Below are positions 35,312 through 43,104 of a stretch of DNA of 64,000 nt, one piece after another. Location of the stretch: the NCBI RefSeq assembly GCF_002292295.1, contig NZ_DBBS01000005.1, positions 124,001 through 188,000 on the forward strand, written 5' to 3'. The DNA comes from Sphingomonas sp. UBA978 (GTDB lineage Bacteria > Pseudomonadota > Alphaproteobacteria > Sphingomonadales > Sphingomonadaceae). The position numbers and the translations under genes are program-made. The stretch's first letter is position 1; each line of letters starts with the position of its first letter. Below the pieces are notes generated by a model. It searched no databases and was not told the origin of the DNA. It was given only the letters and a program-made list of their open reading frames with translations.

Positions 35312-35421
35312 GCTGTTCCCCTGGACGGCCCCGCTCGAAGCGCCGGGCCATCGCACCGTTCACCTCGCTCTAGGCTGAACGGACCGGTGCTGACTACCTT
35401 TGCGAACAGGATTTTTTGGCC

Positions 35422-36915
35422 TCAATAGCCCGCATAGTCGCTGAACTTGGTGATCGTCGGGTCGAACTTTAGCACCACCTTGCCGGTCGCGCCGTGGCGC
35501 TGTTTGGCGACGATCATCTCGGCGAGGCCATAGACTCTTTCCATGTCGCTCGCCCATTTGGCGTGATCCTCGAACACCTTGGCCTCGTCGCCTTCCATCG
35601 GGCGCTTCGGTTCGCGCTGCGCGGTGTAATAATCCTCGCGAAACACGAACCAGACCATGTCCGCGTCCTGCTCGATCGAGCCCGATTCGCGCAGGTCGGA
35701 CAGCATCGGCCGCTTGTCCTCGCGGCTTTCGACCGCGCGGCTGAGCTGCGACAGCGCCAGCACCGGCACGTTCATGTCCTTGGCCAACGTCTTGAGCCCG
35801 CGCGAGATTTCCGAAATCTCCTGCACGCGATTCTCCTTCGATCCCTTGCCGCCGCTGGTCAGCAGCTGGAGATAGTCGACCACGACCAGCCCGATCTGGT
35901 TGTTGTGGCGGCGCTGCAGGCGGCGGACGCGGGTGTGGAGCGCGCTGATCGACAGGCCGCCGGTGTCGTCGATGAACAGCGGCAGATTCTCGAGTTCCGC
36001 CGCCGCGGCGGCAAGCTGGCCGAATTCGGCCTTGCTGATCTTGCCCATGCGCAGGCTTTCGGAGCTGATCTGCGACTGTTCGGCTAGGATACGCGTCGCC
36101 AGCTGGTCGGCGCTCATTTCGAGGCTGAAGAAGACGACCTTCGCCCCCACCGATTCGCTGGGCGGAATGCCGTCGGCCATGTCGCGCATCCAGCGGCGCG
36201 CGGCGTTGAAGGCGATATTCGTGGCGAGCGACGTCTTGCCCATGCCCGGACGGCCGGCGAGGATCATGAGATCGGAATGGTGCATGCCGCCGATCTTGGC
36301 ATTGACGCTATCGAGGCCGGTGGTGACGCCCGACAGATTGCCGCCCGAGTTGAGCGCGCGCTCGGCCATCTTGACCGCCATCGTCGTCGCCTGCGCAAAG
36401 CTCTTGGTGGCATTCTCCGCGCCGCCGTCGCCGGCGACCTTGTAGAGTTCCTCCTCCGCCGCCTCTATCTGCGCGCGCGGATTGACCTCTTCGGAGGTGT
36501 CCATCGCGCGTTCGACCAGCGTCCGCCCGACGCTGACCAGCGCGCGCAGCATGGCGAGGTCGTAGATCTGCGTCGCGAACTGGCGCGCGCCGATCAGCCC
36601 CGCGCCAGACCCGGTCAGGCTGGCGAGATAGGACGGCCCGCCCAGTTCGCGCATGCCCTCGTCGGCCTCGAACATCGGCCGCAGCGTCACCGGCGTCGCC
36701 AGCATGTCGTTGGCGCGCAGCGTCTTGATCGCGGCGAAAATGCGGGCGTGGACGGGTTCGTAGAAATGCACCGGCTCCAGCCGGTCGACCAGATCGTCGG
36801 CGAGTCGGTTGTCGATCATCATCGCGCCGAGCATCGCCGCTTCGGCCTCGACGTTGCGGGGCAATTGCATGGGTTCGGCGGGGACCGCCGGAGTCGGGAA
36901 TGCGAGTGTGGCCAT
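35422..36915 (-). CDS. dnaB: Replicative DNA helicase DnaB
   Basis: Hexameric 5'-3' helicase of the replisome. The 497-aa product has an N-terminal domain starting RNVEAEAAMLGAMMIDNRL and a RecA-like motor with Walker A LAGRPGMGKTSLA near residue 215. Other motifs are FFSLEMSADQLATR, Walker B VVVDYLQLL, and LSQLSRAVESREDKRP with the arginine finger. The ATG at 36915 matches the family N-terminus; the upstream in-frame extension reads as non-coding. No intein is present. Confidence 0.97.
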   Translation of the reverse strand: MATLAFPTPAVPAEPMQLPRNVEAEAAMLGAMMIDNRLADDLVDRLEPVHFYEPVHARIFAAIKTLRANDMLATPVTLRPMFEADEGMRELGGPSYLASLTGSGAGLIGARQFATQIYDLAMLRALVSVGRTLVERAMDTSEEVNPRAQIEAAEEELYKVAGDGGAENATKSFAQATTMAVKMAERALNSGGNLSGVTTGLDSVNAKIGGMHHSDLMILAGRPGMGKTSLATNIAFNAARRWMRDMADGIPPSESVGAKVVFFSLEMSADQLATRILAEQSQISSESLRMGKISKAEFGQLAAAAAELENLPLFIDDTGGLSISALHTRVRRLQRRHNNQIGLVVVDYLQLLTSGGKGSKENRVQEISEISRGLKTLAKDMNVPVLALSQLSRAVESREDKRPMLSDLRESGSIEQDADMVWFVFREDYYTAQREPKRPMEGDEAKVFEDHAKWASDMERVYGLAEMIVAKQRHGATGKVVLKFDPTITKFSDYAGY

Positions 36916-36988
36916 GCGCCAGCTTCTATCCGAAAATTCGACGCGCGACACGATTTGTCGGATCGGTTCAACCCGACTATCTGGCCCT

Positions 36989-37471
36989 ATGGCCGACCCG
37001 CGGATCATCGACATCACCCTCGACGAGCACAGCATCGGCTGGCGCTCGGCCGACGTCGAGCAGGAACGGCGGATCGCGATCTTCGACCTACTGGAGGGCA
37101 ATCACTTCGCACCGCAGCGCCAGCATGCCGACGGCTATGCGGGGCCGTACCGGATCAAGCTCGAATCGGCGGAGGGGCGGCTCGGCATCCACATCCACCG
37201 CGAGGACGACAGCCATCTGGAGACGCTGGTGCTGGCGCTTGGGCGCTTCCGCCGGTCGATCAAGGACTATTTCGCGATTTGCGACAGCTATTATCAGGCG
37301 ATACGCGCCTCCACCCCGCAACAGATCGAGACCGTCGATATGGCACGCCGTGCCGTCCACAATGATGCCGCAGACCTGCTGCGCGAACGGCTGGAGGGCA
37401 AGATCGACGTCGATTTCGACACCGCGCGCCGGCTGTTCACGCTGATCTGCGTGCTGCACCTGCGCGGCTGA
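36989..37471 (+). CDS. UPF0262 family protein
   Basis: A 160-aa protein of the UPF0262 family, conserved in alphaproteobacteria with unknown function. It is recognised from the start (RIIDITLDEHSIGWRSADVE), the central IKDYFAICDSYYQAIR near residue 92, and VHNDAADLLRERL. It is divergent from dnaB. The stop overlaps the GH25-like gene start as TGATG, followed by an ATGA overlap to cdd: a coupled three-gene operon. Confidence 0.9.
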   Translation: MADPRIIDITLDEHSIGWRSADVEQERRIAIFDLLEGNHFAPQRQHADGYAGPYRIKLESAEGRLGIHIHREDDSHLETLVLALGRFRRSIKDYFAICDSYYQAIRASTPQQIETVDMARRAVHNDAADLLRERLEGKIDVDFDTARRLFTLICVLHLRG

Positions 37472-38148
37472 TGGCCTACGGACTGTTCAAGGCGGCGGGC
37501 GTACTCGTCGGCGCCGGGCTGCTCGGCATCGCCGGCTGGAGCTTCGCGACCGGCTGGCATCCCGCGCCGAGCCAATATCCGTTGCAGGGCATCGACTTGG
37601 GCGAGAATCCCGGCGCGATCGAATGGGGGACGGTGCGTGCGCGCGGCGCCGATTTCGCCTATCTGGTCGCGACGTCGGGCGCCGACCGCCGCGATCCGGG
37701 GTTCGAGGCGAACTGGGCCGCGGTGCCCGAGGCGGGGCTGCGGCGCGGCGCGGTGCATCTGTTCTCTTTGTGCCAGCTGGCGGCCGATCAGGCGAATGCG
37801 TTCAATGCGTTCGTGCCCCGCACCGATGATGCTTTGCCCATGGCGGTCGACGTCAGCTATCGCGGCGATTGCACCGCGCGGCCCGACCGCAACGTGCTCG
37901 CCGACGAAGTGCGCACCTTCATCCAGATGGTCGAGACGCATACCCGCAAGCCGGTGTTGCTGCGCATCACCAAGGCGGTGGACAAGGATTACCAATTGTC
38001 CGCCGCGATCGACCGGCCGGTCTGGGCGATCGGCAATCTCTTCCCGCCGAGCTATGCCGCGCGGCCGTGGCGGATGTGGCGCGCTAGCGACATCCGCCGC
38101 ATCGACGGCATCGAAGGCCCCGTCAACTGGAACGTCGTAGCGCCATGA
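37471..38148 (+). CDS. GH25 (lysozyme-fold) membrane-anchored protein, catalytic acids apparently lost
   Basis: A 225-aa protein with one N-terminal hydrophobic anchor and a GH25 TIM-barrel-like domain: QGIDLGENPGAIEWGTVRAR, FAYLVATSGADRRDPGFEAN, RRGAVHLFSLC. In active GH25 muramidases the LDxE motif carries the catalytic Glu and the ending VDxN carries a further Asp. Here these read VDVS and VNWN. The first Asp (GID) is kept. It is therefore probably a non-hydrolytic peptidoglycan binder or has altered chemistry. Situated in an operon between UPF0262 and cdd. Confidence 0.78.
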   Translation: MAYGLFKAAGVLVGAGLLGIAGWSFATGWHPAPSQYPLQGIDLGENPGAIEWGTVRARGADFAYLVATSGADRRDPGFEANWAAVPEAGLRRGAVHLFSLCQLAADQANAFNAFVPRTDDALPMAVDVSYRGDCTARPDRNVLADEVRTFIQMVETHTRKPVLLRITKAVDKDYQLSAAIDRPVWAIGNLFPPSYAARPWRMWRASDIRRIDGIEGPVNWNVVAP

Positions 38149-38594
38149 CCGAAGACTCCACCCGCCTGATCCATGCCGCGCGCGAGGCGGCGACGCGCGC
38201 GCATGCGCCCTATTCGCGCTTCGCGGTCGGCGCCGCGCTGCTGATGACCGACGGCAGCCTCGTCACCGGCGCGAACGTCGAAAATGCCAGCTACGGCCTG
38301 TCGCTCTGCGCCGAGACGGTGGCGATCGCCACCGCCAGCGCGGCGGGGCGGCTGCGCGAGGTGGTCGCGGTCGGCGTGATCGGCGGCGCGATGGACGCCG
38401 ACGGCCGCGCTACCGGCACTACCCCGGTCAGCCCGTGCGGCCGCTGCCGACAGGTGCTCAACGAGGCCGCGCAGCTCGGCGGCCGCGACATCGCCGTCTA
38501 TTGCGGCGCGGCGGAGGGCGACGCGGTGGCTAGCTACCGGCTGTCGGAGCTGCTGCCACAAGCGTTCGGACCGGCGGATCTGGGCATCGGCTGA
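38145..38594 (+). CDS. cdd: Cytidine deaminase
   Basis: Zinc-dependent homotetrameric enzyme converting cytidine and deoxycytidine to (deoxy)uridine in pyrimidine salvage. The 149-aa product has substrate motif AHAPYSRFAVGAALL, the first zinc/catalytic motif LCAETVAIA near residue 56, and the second zinc motif SPCGRCRQVLNE near residue 97. It overlaps the preceding gene by ATGA. The usual deoA/upp partners are not adjacent. Confidence 0.95.
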   Translation: MTEDSTRLIHAAREAATRAHAPYSRFAVGAALLMTDGSLVTGANVENASYGLSLCAETVAIATASAAGRLREVVAVGVIGGAMDADGRATGTTPVSPCGRCRQVLNEAAQLGGRDIAVYCGAAEGDAVASYRLSELLPQAFGPADLGIG

Positions 38595-38619
38595 CGCGGC
38601 AACCATGCGTTTACGCGTG

Positions 38620-38905
38620 CCGCTCTGGATTGCCGCGTCGCTGCGCTCCTCGCAATGACGATTCAGGGCGGCGGGCGGAGGTCTTTGCCGCCGTCCGTCG
38701 TCGCGAGCGGAGGGACGCCATCCAGAGCATCGCGCTTGCCGCTCTGGATTGCCGCGTCGCTACGCTCCTCGCAATGACGATTCGGGGCAGCGGGCGGAGG
38801 TCTTTTCCACCGTCCGTCGTTGCGAGCGGAGCGAAGCAACCCAGAGCCACACGCGGACCGCTCTAGATTGCCGCGTCCCTACGCTCCTCGCAATGACGAT
38901 TCAAA
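38620..38905. repeat. 119-bp tandem repeats, 2.4 copies
   Basis: The segment GCTCTGGATTGCCGCGTCGC recurs at 38622, 38741 and (GCTCTAGATTGCCGCGTCCC) 38860, an exact 119-bp period. Each full unit holds complementary halves (GATTGCCGCGTCGCTNCGCTCCTCGCAATGACG versus CGTCGTTGCGAGCGGAGCGAAGCAAC), so a unit can fold as a hairpin. This resembles dispersed intergenic palindromes common in alphaproteobacteria. It fills the gap between cdd and the convergent RcnB-like gene; apparent open frames across it are by-products of the repeat. Confidence 0.85.
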
Positions 38906-38938
38906 CCTGCGTCAGTGCGCTGCGCCGGATTGCCATGG

Positions 38939-40108
38939 TCAATTGCACCGGCAGGTCGGGGCCGGACGCCAGACGCGCTTCGTCTTGGTCCGCGCGCGCG
39001 GCTTGCGGGTGTAGGTGACGGCGTCCTCGTAGATTTCGGTCGTCGTGGTGGTCACGACCGGTGCGCTCTGCACCACGACCGTCGTGGTCGACGCGCCGGG
39101 GTAGAAATAGCCGCCGCGATAATAGCCGCCGGCGCCGCTGGTGGTGGTGACCGTCGTCGTGCCGTCCGCCGAGCGCCAGCTTTGCCCGCCCGGCACATAG
39201 CCGACCGGTGGCGGCGGGGCGCGGTCCGGTGCGACCGGCACCGCATGGCCGCGGTCGTAGACCGGCGGCGGTGGCGGGGCGCGGCGATCCTCCGCCCTGT
39301 CGATCGCATAGCCGGCGGCGGCACCGACGCCCGCGCCGATCAGCGTCCCGCCGAGGCGATTGCCGCGGCCGGCGATCAGATTGCCGGCGACGCCGCCGAC
39401 GGCCGCACCCGCCACCGCCCCGCCGACGCCGTCGTCGCGCCGGTAGTCGCGATCCTCGTAACCCCGATCGTCGTAACCCCGGTCGTCATAGCCGCGGTCG
39501 TCATAACCACCATCGGCGTAGACGCGGTCGTCGCCACGGTCATAGCCGTCGTCATACCGGTCCCAGTCGATGCCGTCGCGCGTGTCGTAGACCGAGCCGC
39601 GCGCGTCGACGAGCACCGCATCGTCGTAATAGCGCACCCAGTTATAGCCGGCGGACGGCTGCGTCAGGCCATAGGACTGCCAGTCGCTGATATAGAAGCG
39701 CGGGGCGACCCAATAGGTCGGCAGCGCATAGCCGCGATACGGCCGGCGATAGGCGCTCCAGCCGCCGGGGGCGTTGGCCCCGCCCCACCAGCGGCCGCCG
39801 ACCTTGCTGCCCCAGCGCGGCTGGCCGGGGTGAACCATCGGGGGCCGGCCGTTGCCGTTCCAGCCGACGGGCCGGCCGGGCTGCACCGTCGGGCGCTGGC
39901 CGGGATAGCCGCCGCGCTGCCAAGTCTGCGGCTGCCATGGTCCACGGGGCTGGATCGCCGGCGTCGGTGCGATGCCCTGCCGCGGGGCCGGATAGCCCGC
40001 GCCCGGACTCATCCCGCCGGGGCCATGCGCGACGACGCGCTGCTGCGCATCGGCACCGCCGGCCCCAGCCAGCGCCAGCCCTGCGGTCGCGATTAACCAG
40101 GTCCGCAT
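38939..40108 (-). CDS. Exported RcnB-like protein with glycine zipper
   Basis: A 389-aa protein with a signal peptide (IATAGLALAGAGGADA) and a long Pro/Gly/Trp-rich region. An RcnB-type motif (YISDWQSYGLTQPSAGYNWV, then RYYDDAVLVD) follows near residue 150. Next come tandem DDRGY repeats, a glycine-zipper segment (VAGAAVGGVAGNLIAG) and a basic C-terminus. RcnB proteins are periplasmic and linked to Ni/Co homeostasis in E. coli; in sphingomonads the domain is common and its role is unclear. Single gene. Confidence 0.8.
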   Translation of the reverse strand: MRTWLIATAGLALAGAGGADAQQRVVAHGPGGMSPGAGYPAPRQGIAPTPAIQPRGPWQPQTWQRGGYPGQRPTVQPGRPVGWNGNGRPPMVHPGQPRWGSKVGGRWWGGANAPGGWSAYRRPYRGYALPTYWVAPRFYISDWQSYGLTQPSAGYNWVRYYDDAVLVDARGSVYDTRDGIDWDRYDDGYDRGDDRVYADGGYDDRGYDDRGYDDRGYEDRDYRRDDGVGGAVAGAAVGGVAGNLIAGRGNRLGGTLIGAGVGAAAGYAIDRAEDRRAPPPPPVYDRGHAVPVAPDRAPPPPVGYVPGGQSWRSADGTTTVTTTSGAGGYYRGGYFYPGASTTTVVVQSAPVVTTTTTEIYEDAVTYTRKPRARTKTKRVWRPAPTCRCN

Positions 40109-40222
40109 CGTCTTCTCCCTGTTCCGGCGCGCGCCCCCTCGCGCCGACGGTTAACATCGTGTTGACGATTGGCTTATCACTTGGTTCCTGGAGTCGCCAG
40201 CGGACCGCTGTCCCCTTTTGGA

Positions 40223-40705
40223 TCAGCCGAGCCGCGTCGCCAGCAGAGCCGCAAGTGCCTCGCAACCCACGGCATCCTCCGCGTCGAAGCGCGCCGGTTC
40301 GGGGCTGTCGAGGTCGAGCACGCCGATCAGCATGTCGCCGCGGACGATCGGCACGACCAGTTCCGACCGGCTTGCCGCATCGCAGGCGATATGGCCGGGA
40401 AAGGCGTGGACGTCCTCGACCAATTGCGTCGTGCGGGTCGCCGCGGCGGCGCCGCAGACGCCCTTGCCGACCGGGATGCGGATACAGGCCGCCTTGCCCT
40501 GGAACGGCCCCAGCACCAGCTCGTCACCGACCAGCCGATAGAAGCCGGCCCAGTTGAGGTCGGGCAGATATTGCCAGACCAGCGCCGAGGCATTCGCCAT
40601 ATTGGCGATTCCGTCGGGTTCGTCCGCGGTCAGCGCGTCGAGTGCGGACAACAGGTCGCGGTACAGGTCGGCCTTCGAGCCGGCGGAGATATCGAACTGG
40701 TACAT
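40223..40705 (-). CDS. Free methionine-(R)-sulfoxide reductase (GAF domain)
   Basis: A 160-aa GAF-domain enzyme of the fRMsr (MsrC) family reducing free Met-R-sulfoxide. Diagnostic motifs are DLNWAGFYRLV, GPFQGKAACIRI, GKGVCGAAAA and HIACDAASRSELVVPI. The three redox/catalytic cysteines of the family are all present, in ACI, GVCG and ACDA. It is 28 nt downstream of arfB on the same strand. Confidence 0.92.
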   Translation of the reverse strand: MYQFDISAGSKADLYRDLLSALDALTADEPDGIANMANASALVWQYLPDLNWAGFYRLVGDELVLGPFQGKAACIRIPVGKGVCGAAAATRTTQLVEDVHAFPGHIACDAASRSELVVPIVRGDMLIGVLDLDSPEPARFDAEDAVGCEALAALLATRLG

Positions 40706-40733
40706 GGCGGGCGATGTAGGCGCGGCGCCCGGC

Positions 40734-41159
40734 TCAATCCAGCCGCACCTTGCCGCGCCCGGCCTTGACCGTGCTGCGCCCCTTCTTCTCGTCGACGCGG
40801 CGTGCCTTCGCCGACCGGCTCGGCTTGGTCGGGCGGCGCTTCTTGGGGACGATCGTCGATTCCTGGATCAGCGCGACCAGCCGCTCGCGCACCTCGCGCC
40901 GGTTCATCTCCTGCGAGCGCGATCCGTCGCCGCGCAGCGTCAGCACGCCGTCCTTGCTCAGCCGCGATCCGGCGAGCACGCTCATCCGCTGCTTGACCAT
41001 GTCGGGCAGGCTGGGCGAGCCCCAGACGTCGAAGCGCAGCATCACCGCGCTGTCGGTGGTGTTGATGTGCTGGCCGCCGGGACCGGACGCCCGGGTGAAG
41101 CTCTCCTCGATCTCGCGGTCGTCGATCGCGATCGATCGCGTCACCTGGATCAGCGGCAT
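40734..41159 (-). CDS. arfB: Ribosome-rescue peptidyl-tRNA hydrolase ArfB
   Basis: Class I release-factor-like protein that frees stalled ribosomes lacking a stop codon. The 141-aa product has the GGQ catalytic motif ASGPGGQHINTTDSAV near residue 25. Its basic C-terminal tail (KKRRPTKPSRSAKARRVDEK) in this family inserts into the empty mRNA channel. It lies 16 nt downstream of the pseudouridine synthase gene, so the two are probably co-transcribed with the GAF reductase. Confidence 0.94.
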   Translation of the reverse strand: MPLIQVTRSIAIDDREIEESFTRASGPGGQHINTTDSAVMLRFDVWGSPSLPDMVKQRMSVLAGSRLSKDGVLTLRGDGSRSQEMNRREVRERLVALIQESTIVPKKRRPTKPSRSAKARRVDEKKGRSTVKAGRGKVRLD

Positions 41160-41175
41160 GCGCGCGCCGCTCCGG

Positions 41176-41844
41176 TCACGCCGCCTCGGCGGCCGATGCG
41201 ATCCCCGGCCAGTCCCCGAAGCGCGCCGGCAGCGGCGCCTCGGCGACGATCGGGTCCTTGTTGGCGCGCGGTATCGTGAGCGCGGCGGCGTGCAGCATCA
41301 TGCCGCCGGGTTCGCCGGCGCCGTAATGCGGATCGCCGAGCACGGGCAGCCCCAGCCCGGTGGCGGCATGGACGCGGATCTGGTGCGTGCGCCCGGTCGC
41401 CGGGCGGAACTCGACCAGCGCATGGCCATCGCGCGTCGCGACGACGCGCCATGCGGTGCTCGCCGCCTTGCCGTTCGGATCGGCGACGATCCGCCAGCCC
41501 TCCTCGCGCGTGCTGACCTTGCCGAGCGCGAGGTCGATCACGCCCTCCGCCTCCGCCGGCACACCGGCGAGGATGGCGAGATAGCGCTTTTCCACCGCGC
41601 CGCGCTCGAACGCCTGCTGGAAGCGGGCATGCGCCTTGGGGTTGCGCGACAGCAGCAGGCAGCCGCTGGTGTCGCGGTCGAGCCGGTGCACCGCGGTCGG
41701 CCAGCGCTGGAAGCCGAACTTCAGCGAATCGAGGTGGTTTTCCAGACTGAGGGAGCCGTCGCGCGGCTTGTCGACCGGCAAGCCCGCGGGCTTGTCGATG
41801 ACCAGAGCCTCGCCGTCGATGAACAATACGCGGTCGCCATGCAT
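41176..41844 (-). CDS. RluA-family RNA pseudouridine synthase
   Basis: Converts uridine to pseudouridine in rRNA or tRNA. The 222-aa product has GEALVIDKPAGLPV at the start and the catalytic motif VHRLDRDTSGCLLLSR near residue 53 (Asp nucleophile). It also has KRYLAILAGVPAEAEGVID and RTHQIRVHAATGLGLPVLGD. There is no S4 domain, so it is a short RluA/RluE-like form; the exact target base cannot be assigned. ATG at 41844 is chosen at the family N-terminus. Divergent from the VanY-like gene. Confidence 0.92.
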   Translation of the reverse strand: MHGDRVLFIDGEALVIDKPAGLPVDKPRDGSLSLENHLDSLKFGFQRWPTAVHRLDRDTSGCLLLSRNPKAHARFQQAFERGAVEKRYLAILAGVPAEAEGVIDLALGKVSTREEGWRIVADPNGKAASTAWRVVATRDGHALVEFRPATGRTHQIRVHAATGLGLPVLGDPHYGAGEPGGMMLHAAALTIPRANKDPIVAEAPLPARFGDWPGIASAAEAA

Positions 41845-41890
41845 GCGAAACGCCTTGCCACTCCCCGCCCCTTCGCGCCAGAGCCGTTGC

Positions 41891-42655
41891 ATGCGCCGCG
41901 TCCTCCCCCTGCTGCTCGCCGCGATCCTCGCCACGCCCGTCGACGCGCAGCTGTGTGCCGGGGCCACCGCGAGCATGGCGAGCGACGGCCGCGTCTACGG
42001 CCATCTACCCTATGGCGATGCCGCCCCGTCCGATCTGGTCCCCGCGCCCGCCGGCTTCGCGCTCAACGCCTGCATGGTCCGGCGCGACATGATCCCCGAC
42101 CTCGAACGCCTGCTCGCCGCCGCGCAGGGCGATGCGGCGGTGATCGGACAGCTCCGCGGCCTCTCCTGCCACCGGTCGATCATCCGCCAGGCCAACGTCT
42201 TCTGCCGCGAACATCCCGACACAAGCGGCAACCCCGACGCGACGCGTGCGATCTCGGTCGCGCCGCCGGGGCATAGCGAGCATTCGACCGGCTATGCGAT
42301 CGACTTCGCCGTCCGCCCGGCCAACGGCTGTCCCGATGCGGAGGCGTGCATGGCGGCGACCCCGGCTGCGCGCTGGCTGGTGGCGAACGCGCCGCGCTTC
42401 GGCTTCGAGATGTCGTTTCCCGGCGGCAACCGCCAGACCGTGAAGTGGGAACCGTGGCATTGGCGCTGGGTCGGGGCGAACGCAAGCGCCCCCGGCGCCG
42501 CCCGCGCGCGGTTCCTGTTCGCCCGGGCGCGCGATCAGTTTCCCGCCGATCCGGCGGTCGACCGGGTCGTCGTCACGGTCGCGTCGGTGACGCCGGTGGT
42601 GTATGTGGCGGTGCCGCCATGGACGGAACCGAAGAAGAGGCGGCGGCGCAGATAA
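41891..42655 (+). CDS. Exported VanY-like D,D-peptidase (M15B family)
   Basis: A 254-aa protein with a signal peptide (LPLLLAAILATPVDA) and an M15B metallopeptidase domain. The first zinc motif is SEHSTGYAIDF near residue 133 (SxHxxGxAxD). The second is EPWHWRWVG near residue 183 (ExxHW). Such enzymes cleave the terminal D-Ala-D-Ala of peptidoglycan precursors. The C-terminus is basic (KKRRRRR). The ATG at 41891 starts the signal peptide; an upstream in-frame stretch is antisense to the pseudouridine synthase gene. Confidence 0.9.
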   Translation: MRRVLPLLLAAILATPVDAQLCAGATASMASDGRVYGHLPYGDAAPSDLVPAPAGFALNACMVRRDMIPDLERLLAAAQGDAAVIGQLRGLSCHRSIIRQANVFCREHPDTSGNPDATRAISVAPPGHSEHSTGYAIDFAVRPANGCPDAEACMAATPAARWLVANAPRFGFEMSFPGGNRQTVKWEPWHWRWVGANASAPGAARARFLFARARDQFPADPAVDRVVVTVASVTPVVYVAVPPWTEPKKRRRRR

Positions 42656-42666
42656 GGAGCCGGACG

Positions 42667-42852
42667 ATGTTCATGGACTTCAGCGAGCAGCCGCCCCCGC
42701 CCCGCTGGGAGCCTTCACCCCGCCGCCCGCCGCTCACGCCGCGCGAACGCACGGCGGTGACGGCGATCCTGCTGTTCAACGTGGCGATGCTGGTCTGCGG
42801 CCCGCTCGCCGGCGTGACATTGTTTCAGGCGATCCCGGCGCTGTTCCGGTAA
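42667..42852 (+). CDS. Small membrane protein (61 aa)
   Basis: A Pro-rich N-terminus (SEQPPPPRWEPSPRRPPLTP) is followed by one long hydrophobic segment (AVTAILLFNVAMLVCGPLAG). A clear AAGGAG ribosome site sits a few bases before the ATG. It starts 11 nt after the VanY-like stop, so it is in the same operon. It is the last gene with core-genome composition before the accessory region. Confidence 0.7.
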   Translation: MFMDFSEQPPPPRWEPSPRRPPLTPRERTAVTAILLFNVAMLVCGPLAGVTLFQAIPALFR

Positions 42853-42862
42853 TTACCGTCGG

Positions 42863-42893
42863 ATATACCTGAAATACCACATTTCAGGCATAT
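42863..42893. repeat. 31-bp near-perfect palindrome at the core/accessory boundary
   Basis: Arms ATAT-A-CCTGAAAT (42863-42875) and ATTTCAGG-C-ATAT (42881-42893) are complementary with one mismatch around a 5-bp ACCAC centre. It starts 11 bp after the last core gene and marks the switch to AT-richer DNA. It could be a terminator stem (no T-run), an operator, or a recombination site of the accessory region. The rest of the gap to 43104 holds no recognised gene. Confidence 0.6.
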
Positions 42894-43104
42894 GTAAGTG
42901 CGAATTGGCAGGGATGCCTTGGTTTTTTGCGAGTCCACGGGTGCCAGCAAACCTTCTAGCAATCACCGGGTAATCATGGTGAGCTGTTTGGCACATCTCT
43001 GTTCGTAAGAACCAGGCGAGCAGTTAAGCCAAGTCCACCCTCCTGCTGAGTTGGGAGCCATGGACTCTGTCACCGGCTCGAAATAGCGTCATCACACAGG
43101 GGAG

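Noticed and set aside
38630..39018. Plus-strand open frames over the tandem repeats
   Set aside because: They exist only because the 119-bp repeat lacks stops in one frame; the translated repeats match no protein feature.
42853..43104. tRNA or attachment-site gene at the left edge of the accessory region
   Set aside because: No T-loop GGTTCRANYC or acceptor-stem pairing could be found; the far end of the element is outside the window, so no att repeat can be identified.
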